From Paenibacillus hunanensis (GTDB lineage: Bacteria > Bacillota > Bacilli > Paenibacillales > Paenibacillaceae), in contig NZ_BMMB01000001.1 in the NCBI RefSeq assembly GCF_014645615.1, forward strand, positions 310,001-374,000: a stretch of DNA of 64,000 bases. The letters are read 5' to 3'. The number at the start of each line of letters is the position of its first letter. Position 1 is the stretch's first letter. Shown here in pieces: positions 58,983 through 64,000 of the stretch. Position numbers and translations under genes: made by a program. The notes beneath the pieces are model-generated. The model was not told the DNA's origin, ran no database searches, and saw only the letters and a list, made by a program, of their open reading frames with translations.

Positions 58983-59399
58983 ATGGCATTGTATACTGCA
59001 ACAGCGAAGGTTCATGGTGGACGTCAAGGTAGGGTTGAATCCAGCACAGGTGCTGTAGATGTGAATCTGGTGATGCCTAAGGAGCTGGGTGGCGGTGGCG
59101 GTAACGGCACAAACCCGGAAGAATTGTTTGCCGCTGGATATGGCGCATGCTATCAGAGCGCACTGGCTAATGTAGCGCGCAAAGCAAAGGTGAACGTAAC
59201 GGATACACTCGTTACAAGTAACGTAATGATCGATAAAGATCCAACAGACGATGGCTTTAAGCTGTCGGTACGCCTGGATGTGAGTATCCCAGGTCTGTCT
59301 CATGATGAAGCACTAGAGATTGCCAAAAAAGCTCATGAATTTTGCCCGTATTCCAAAGCAACACGCGGCAATATTGATGTAGAGCTGAATATTGTGTAA
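58983..59399 (+). CDS. ohr: Organic hydroperoxide resistance protein Ohr
   Basis: A 138-residue OsmC/Ohr-family thiol peroxidase. The N-terminal ATAKVHGGRQGRVES is typical; the peroxidatic Cys56 is in GYGACYQSAL and the resolving Cys121 in HEFCPYSKATRGN. The Arg of GGRQGR is the conserved catalytic Arg. It detoxifies fatty-acid and organic hydroperoxides, mainly with lipoylated or dithiol reductants. No OhrR gene is in the window, so its regulator is encoded elsewhere. ATG after GAAGGAG. Divergently arranged with gpx. Confidence 0.97.
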   Translation: MALYTATAKVHGGRQGRVESSTGAVDVNLVMPKELGGGGGNGTNPEELFAAGYGACYQSALANVARKAKVNVTDTLVTSNVMIDKDPTDDGFKLSVRLDVSIPGLSHDEALEIAKKAHEFCPYSKATRGNIDVELNIV

Positions 59400-59557
59400 T
59401 TCAGGCAATTCGATTCGTATAGAGGATAGGTAGAATGATCTGCGCTGATATAGGCTGATGTAAAATGCTGATATAAGCTGATGTAAATTAATGATAGGTA
59501 GCGTAGTCCAGGTACCTATGACATTTCTATACGATTACCGTATGTATAAACTATAAA

Positions 59558-59592
59558 AAAATCCCCCTTTGTTTTTGCAAAGGGGGATTTTT
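59558..59592. terminator. Terminator of ohr
   Basis: AAATCCCCCTTTG-TTTTT-CAAAGGGGGATTT with T-runs, about 160 nt past the ohr stop. Confidence 0.9.
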
Positions 59593-59936
59593 ATGGCGAT
59601 ATAGGGGAGCATGTACATATTGATTGTATTACAACTTCATCAACCGATATATTCATTACGATGTCAGCTGCTATTTTAGTTATATGCTACAGATTAGATA
59701 AGATTCATATTTTTTTGTTTACATAACCTCATCAGTTTTTTGGCTGAAAGCCGATTAATTTTACAGGACACGGGTAAGGTTAACATAACAGGGCAATCCG
59801 TCGAATAGATTCTGGTTGTAAAACCAGAGTGCTTCCTGTACAGTAAATGGCAATAGTTGATGCGGCAGATCGTGACAATCGACGCAACAATTACCCGTTC
59901 GGCTCCATATTTGTGCTCCCCCGTACATCTATAGAG
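59593..59936. other. Gene-free spacer
   Basis: Contains a small hairpin CTGGTT-GTAA-AACCAG (59812-59827) but no gene or known RNA. Ends at the promoter for the following small gene. Confidence 0.4.
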
Positions 59937-59965
59937 TTGACACATACCATAAAATTCTTTAATAT
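59937..59965 (+). promoter_or_regulatory. Strong sigma-A promoter of the Cys-containing small gene
   Basis: Perfect TTGACA (59937-59942), 17 nt and TAATAT (59960-59965), 56 nt before the ATG. Confidence 0.75.
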
Positions 59966-60021
59966 GTCATAGGTGATTTGTAATTTGCTACGAAATTTTA
60001 AGGATAACGGGTGATGATAAA

Positions 60022-60297
60022 ATGGCATATAGACCGACGATTACGACGCTCAAAAAAGCCGGTATCAATGAAAAAGAAGGACTGTACGAATTTACGGCAA
60101 CACTGGTAGACGGAACAGAGTGCCGCATGTTCTACAATCGTTTTCCAGAGTGGAAAATGACTTATATCAATCGACTGCTGACCAAGCCATGTCCTGTATG
60201 CCGCAAAGACTTTATTTGCAACTGCTTCAATGCCTTTGCTGGCGAAATTGATCAGCAAATTAAAGATCGTCAACTGATTGACGAAGCACTAGCATAA
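60022..60297 (+). CDS. Small protein with a C-x2-C...C-x-C putative metal site
   Basis: A 91-residue cytosolic protein: MAYRPTITTLKKAGINEKEGLYEFTATLVDG..., then ECRMFYNRFPEWKMTYINRLLTKPCPVCRKDFICNCFNAFAGEID, a tight cysteine cluster (PCPVCRKDFICNC) able to bind zinc. I do not recognise the family. The ATG follows a purine-rich GGGTGATG. It has its own strong promoter, so it is probably well expressed. Downstream is the DCC thiol oxidoreductase gene about 155 nt away, possibly unrelated. Confidence 0.75.
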   Translation: MAYRPTITTLKKAGINEKEGLYEFTATLVDGTECRMFYNRFPEWKMTYINRLLTKPCPVCRKDFICNCFNAFAGEIDQQIKDRQLIDEALA

Positions 60298-60451
60298 GCT
60301 ATTTTGTCACAACGCCATAACGTTTATATGCAGAGCGCGGGGGAATCTTCTTCGTGCTTTTTTGCTATTTTTGTAGTGTTGTAGTGGATGTAGTGAAGGC
60401 TCAGCGTATCGCAAACGACTTTGTATATTTGTATAAAGGAGAGTGGCGAGA

Positions 60452-60931
60452 ATGGTAACTGCACATGCTCCGGTATCGAGACCGGGCGAACCTACGGAAC
60501 TGACGGATCAACAGATCGAAGTGCTTATTCAGGGTGATCATCCGATTGTACTGGTAGATGGAGTTTGTCATTTTTGTCAGGGCGCGACCAAGTTCATCAT
60601 CAAGCGTGATCCAAAAGGAATTTTCCATTTTGCTTCGTTACAATCTGAGGTGGGGCAAAAGCTACTTCAAAAGGGTGGCATGAGAACCGATCAGATGGAT
60701 ACGTTTGTATTGATTGAGAAGGGCACCTTTTATACTCGTTCGACAGCTGCATTGCATATTGCGCGTAAATTACGGTTTGCGTGGCCGTTATTGTATGCCT
60801 TTATTATCATTCCACGTATGCTACGGGATGGAGTCTATAATATTATTGCGCGTAATCGCTACCGCTGGTTTGGTCAATCGGATCAATGTATGCTGCCAAC
60901 ACCTGAGATTCGGGAGCGTTTTTTAGAATAG
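60452..60931 (+). CDS. DCC-family thiol-disulfide oxidoreductase (DUF393)
   Basis: A 159-residue protein of the DCC family, named for the DxxCxxC motif seen here as VLVDGVCHFCQGATKFIIKRD (about residues 33-53). It shows the family continuation FHFASLQSEVGQKLL, RSTAALHIARKL and the C-terminal FGQSDQCMLPTPE. DCC proteins have a thioredoxin-like fold; cellular partners are poorly known. One hydrophobic stretch (LRFAWPLLYAFIIIPRMLRDGVYNII) may contact membrane. I chose the ATG at 60452, 10 nt after AAAGGAG; a GTG at 60443 lies too close to it. Confidence 0.88.
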   Translation: MVTAHAPVSRPGEPTELTDQQIEVLIQGDHPIVLVDGVCHFCQGATKFIIKRDPKGIFHFASLQSEVGQKLLQKGGMRTDQMDTFVLIEKGTFYTRSTAALHIARKLRFAWPLLYAFIIIPRMLRDGVYNIIARNRYRWFGQSDQCMLPTPEIRERFLE

Positions 60932-61003
60932 TTGAGGATAAGCAACAAGATCGTTTTAAGTGAACAGTGGTGAGCAGAAGTAAGTCTGGATGAAGATAAG
61001 CTG

Positions 61004-61094
61004 AAAAGCCTGTCGCATTATACAGATCACTAATCCATCCGTGTGCTTGTAGAGCAGATCATGGATTGTGATGTAGGATGCGAGCAGGCTTTTT
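61004..61094. terminator. Large bidirectional terminator
   Basis: AAAAGCCTG-TCGCAT (61004-61018) pairs with ATGCGA-GCAGGCTTTT (61078-61093), with T-runs on both strands and a 59-nt loop, between the convergent DCC and propeller genes. Confidence 0.75.
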
Positions 61095-61101
61095 GGTGTG
61101 T

Positions 61102-62349
61102 TTATTTTTGGACTACATATTTAGAAAGGGTGCCTTGGCCTTGATTGGTGTATACGGCATGATCAGCGTAATCAAAGGTCAGATCAGACGAAGTGCGGTG
61201 CCATGCAGCAATGATCGCATGTGTCGTTGGATTTAAAATATACGTACGATCCAGCATTGTAATTAACAGATTGCCGTCGCTTGTATGCTGTATCCAGCTC
61301 GTATCGCCGGGGCTGCCTTTTAAGGTGGTAGACGCTACTGGCTTTTGCGAGCTAGAGCGATACCATTTAAATATATTATGGTCGTACAGAATATAGCCTG
61401 AATCGGTGGATTGAAGCTGATAGTCATCGGATACGGCTTGCGTTCCGGTGATTTTGCCGTTGGCATCAAAGCGAATGAACCTATTCCCTTCGTCAGGCTT
61501 ATACGTACCGATTAGCACTGTTCCATCATTCAGTACAGCAATCTGATCGTCATAATGATCAAATTCGAGTATAGCCCGATGGTTGTAGATGGAGTTTAGC
61601 TGTAGTCCATAAACGTCGACTTTTGCATTTTTTAATTGCGTATCATTGTTTTTGTAAATACTCGCATCTACAATGATCCGCTTACCGCTGGCTGCCATCA
61701 CATAGCCGTTCACTACTTTTTGTTGCAGCAATTTGCCATTGGCATCATATCGCTTCAACATCGATTGCACATTGCCCTGTGAATCGGTATGAACCGCAAC
61801 CGATACGAGTAGAGAACCATCCTGCATCAGACTTAGATCATAAGGAAAAGCATTTGCCATTGCAGGGAGCTTCACTGTCCAATTCACCTTTCCTGTTGGA
61901 TTCAACGAGGTGAGTCTGTAGTGACCGTCGGCATATCGATTGCAAAAATAAACGGTGCCATTATTAGCATATTGTGTCACGCCAGTGTCTCCGGGTTCAC
62001 CCAGATTGGTGTAGCTCCACTCTAGCTTGCCATCCTTCGTACTATAAGCATTAAAGGTATCGATCTCATGTGTATTCGTATCACTGGTAGAAGACGTAGC
62101 ATGAGCATTCTGCTCGACATGTGAAGCCTTCACATAAACGAGTGATTGGGAGGGGATCACCTTAATATCATTTACTTCGGATAAATCGGGATGATCAGTG
62201 GCTGAAAAGAGTGGTGTTGACCAGGAAGCAGACTTTAGTGTCGTCAACGAATCGGCTTGAGCTGCAAACGAAGGCATAGCGATTGTAATGCCAAGGATCG
62301 CGGTGAGTAGACCTGTACCGAGACGGTAAAGGCGAGGTTTAGTTTTCAA
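61102..62349 (-). CDS. Secreted PQQ-like beta-propeller protein, paralog A
   Basis: A 415-residue precursor: signal peptide about residues 1-29 (MKTKPRLYRLGTGLLTAILGITIAMPSFAA), then repeats of about 40 residues with PQQ-like propeller blade signatures (TKDGKLEWSYTNLG, NPTGKVNWTVKLP, DANGKLLQQKVVNG, DANGKITGTQAV), where a strand ends in W. No cofactor-binding or catalytic residues can be assigned, so it may be a structural or binding protein of the cell envelope. TTG start, with AGGAAAGGTGG upstream. Its paralog lies immediately upstream on the same strand, 367 nt away. Confidence 0.78.
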   Translation of the reverse strand: MKTKPRLYRLGTGLLTAILGITIAMPSFAAQADSLTTLKSASWSTPLFSATDHPDLSEVNDIKVIPSQSLVYVKASHVEQNAHATSSTSDTNTHEIDTFNAYSTKDGKLEWSYTNLGEPGDTGVTQYANNGTVYFCNRYADGHYRLTSLNPTGKVNWTVKLPAMANAFPYDLSLMQDGSLLVSVAVHTDSQGNVQSMLKRYDANGKLLQQKVVNGYVMAASGKRIIVDASIYKNNDTQLKNAKVDVYGLQLNSIYNHRAILEFDHYDDQIAVLNDGTVLIGTYKPDEGNRFIRFDANGKITGTQAVSDDYQLQSTDSGYILYDHNIFKWYRSSSQKPVASTTLKGSPGDTSWIQHTSDGNLLITMLDRTYILNPTTHAIIAAWHRTSSDLTFDYADHAVYTNQGQGTLSKYVVQK

Positions 62350-62572
62350 TATGTAATGCCACCTTTCCTATTCAAGTTTCTAATTTTTGTGCTGTGTTTT
62401 TACCGTAGAGCTATGCTACGGGCAAGCTAATCTACTAGCAAAAACAGCAGCTTGTAATGCTCGTACCCATCTATGTACTATGTTAGGATACTGCACTTAT
62501 TATAGGATACTCTGGCAAAATGATAAGGTGAAATACGTAACAAGAGGTAACATTATTTTAAGATTTACATAT
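62350..62572. other. Spacer between propeller paralogs
   Basis: Promoter region of paralog A; AT-rich. No gene found and no confident promoter assigned. Confidence 0.35.
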
Positions 62573-62662
62573 AAAAGCCTGACCGTATGTTGCTGTTATT
62601 CTCCATTTATGCCGGATGTTGAAGCATTGATGGAGAGCAGGCTATACAATGGTCAGGCTTTT
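62573..62662 (-). terminator. Terminator of propeller paralog B
   Basis: AAAAGCCTGACC (62573-62584) pairs with GGTCAGGCTTTT (62651-62662); the loop carries CTCCAT...ATGGAG. It resembles the terminator after paralog A in its AAAAGCCTG core. Confidence 0.75.
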
Positions 62663-62716
62663 ACATTATGATTTCTGTTGTTTGGCTTTAAGTGGCTTCA
62701 AATATCAGAATCGCCC

Positions 62717-63970
62717 TTATTTTTTGATCACATATTTGTATAATGTGCCATCCTTAACAGAGTACACGGTGCGATTCACATAATCGATCGGTGAGCCTAG
62801 ATTCGTTGTATCGATCGTTTCTACAATCGCCAGTGTGGATGGATATACGATGTAGGTGCGGTCATCCATATTGATCATTAAATTGCCATCGCTTGTGCGC
62901 AGTACCCATGTGTAATCGGCTGGCGTACCTTCCAGTGTGACCGAGGCGATTGCTTTTCCAGACGACGTATTATACAGCTGTAGCGTATTATTTTCATAGG
63001 TGATATAGCCCGTTCCTGTCGATTGTGCGATAGAGCCACCCGGAATGACGCGTCCCCACATGAGTTTTCCTTTAGGATCGAAGCCAAATAGCTTATTGCC
63101 TACATCATCGATATTCGCACGGATTAGGACGGTGCCATCTTTAAGTACGAACATGGAGTCACTTCCATCGCCATAAATATTAGATTTTGGTGGGAAGGTA
63201 TAGCTATACAGGCGTTTTAGCTCCAGCCCGTACACATCCACCTGTGGGTTAGGCACCATTTCCCAGCCGTTGGCGTTTTTGTTCAGCTTGCTGGCAGCGA
63301 TGAGAATGCGATTGCCTTCTGCTTTGAGCAAGGAGCCCTGAATAGGCTGTTGATTGAGTAGCTTTCCATTATTGTCGTACCGCTGGAGTGTAGAGCGAAT
63401 GATTCCTTCGGAATTGACGGTGCCTCGGCTAGCTACAAGCAGTGAGCCGTCCTTCATTAGCGTTATATTGGCTGCATCGCTGAGCGGCTTTTGCCAGTTT
63501 AGCTTGCCTGAGGAATGGATCGAATATAATTGGTACGTACCGTCTGAATATTCGGCATACATATAAACGGTGCCGTAGCTAGTATACACGGATTGTGTAG
63601 ACAATGTGTAGGCTCCTGCTGGCTTGTGTAGGCTATAGCTCCATTGCAGCTTGCCAGTCGTTGAGCTATACGCCTTTAGTGTATCCAGATACCAGCTATT
63701 TTGCGTTTTGCCTGTAGTATTAGGAATATCCTGCTGGGTATGTACATAGACCAGCGATTTGGAGGGGACAGCATGCACATCGGTCACTCGGGATGCGAGC
63801 GCATTGTCGACTACATCTGCGAGTAATGGTGGCGATGACCATGAAGCAGGGCTAAGACGTGTGACCGTCTCTGCTGCAAATGCAGGTAAGGCAATAGACA
63901 TGCCAAGTACGCCTGCAAGCAGAGCAGATGTCCAGGCGTAGCTGCGATGTGAATGATGGGAAGATTTCAT
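62717..63970 (-). CDS. Secreted PQQ-like beta-propeller protein, paralog B
   Basis: A 417-residue precursor: signal peptide about residues 1-32 (HRSYAWTSALLAGVLGMSIALPAFAA-E), then the same blade repeats as paralog A (TGKLQWSYSLHKPAG, SSGKLNWQKPLSD, NGKLLNQQPIQG, KGKLMWGRVIPGG, SGKAIASVTLEG). The two share many positions throughout (for example PSKSLVYV, MKDGSLLVS, VDVYGLELK, LRTSDGNLMINMDDRTYIVYPSTLAIV) and are clearly duplicates. The ATG at 63970, close to the window edge, follows AAAGGCGG. Function unknown; extracellular and probably adhesive or sensory. Confidence 0.78.
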   Translation of the reverse strand: MKSSHHSHRSYAWTSALLAGVLGMSIALPAFAAETVTRLSPASWSSPPLLADVVDNALASRVTDVHAVPSKSLVYVHTQQDIPNTTGKTQNSWYLDTLKAYSSTTGKLQWSYSLHKPAGAYTLSTQSVYTSYGTVYMYAEYSDGTYQLYSIHSSGKLNWQKPLSDAANITLMKDGSLLVASRGTVNSEGIIRSTLQRYDNNGKLLNQQPIQGSLLKAEGNRILIAASKLNKNANGWEMVPNPQVDVYGLELKRLYSYTFPPKSNIYGDGSDSMFVLKDGTVLIRANIDDVGNKLFGFDPKGKLMWGRVIPGGSIAQSTGTGYITYENNTLQLYNTSSGKAIASVTLEGTPADYTWVLRTSDGNLMINMDDRTYIVYPSTLAIVETIDTTNLGSPIDYVNRTVYSVKDGTLYKYVIKK

Positions 63971-64000
63971 AATTGAATTCCGCCTTTCTGTAAAATAGGA

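Overview
The window is a chromosomal stretch from a low-to-mid GC, spore-forming Firmicute, most likely Paenibacillus or a close relative. This rests on the order ABC-F ATPase, moaC, tatA, tatC, groES, groEL (as around ydiF-groEL in Bacillus), alr followed by an EndoAI/EndoA toxin-antitoxin pair, sporulation genes (spo0M, a nucB-like nuclease), a PerR-box-controlled fur gene, many TTG starts with strong AGGAGG-type ribosome sites, and CIRCE control of groESL. No insertion sequence, integrase, prophage block or CRISPR array is visible. Most of the window is stable chromosomal backbone with a few lineage-specific cassettes.

Layout. 1-5.4 kb: truncated ABC-F gene (-), a 5-formyltetrahydrofolate cyclo-ligase, two molybdopterin genes and a minimal TatA/TatC translocase. 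5.9-12.5 kb: a two-gene unit of a polytopic membrane protein translationally coupled to a 1,803-residue Ser/Thr kinase-ATPase-GAF-PAS-GGDEF protein. 12.7-14.8 kb: groESL. 15.3-19.8 kb: secreted LysM protein, spo0M, a chemoreceptor, and a nucB-like nuclease with a small membrane protein. 19.9-24.2 kb: opuA-type glycine betaine importer with a divergent GbsR/OpcR-like repressor. 24.5-35.4 kb: three tandem Vpr-like subtilases of about 1,090 residues. 36.9-41.4 kb: two GH51 arabinofuranosidases around a winged-helix regulator with a large C-terminal sensor-like domain. 42.6-46.3 kb: fur, then a three-gene SPFH/zinc-ribbon membrane unit. 46.7-52.4 kb: alr, endoAI, endoA, tex, sprT. 52.5-58.1 kb: six tRNA genes (Asn, Ser, Glu, Lys, Leu, Leu), a DeoR regulator with a HAD phosphatase, two XRE-type regulators and an orphan ureF. 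58.3-64 kb: glutathione peroxidase and Ohr (divergent), a small zinc-site protein, a DCC thiol oxidoreductase and two secreted beta-propeller paralogs.

Themes. Several promoters could be read directly: sigma-A promoters for groESL, fur, the GbsR-like gene, gpx, lysM and the tRNA units; a sigma-D-like promoter for the chemoreceptor; and ECF (sigma-W-like) promoters for both spo0M and the SPFH unit, tying those two to envelope stress. Oxidative stress and iron are linked by the PerR box at fur and the operator-like gpx/ohr spacer. The least explained items are the membrane-protein/giant-kinase unit, the SPFH/zinc-ribbon unit, the GH51 regulator fusion and the paralogous propeller proteins.
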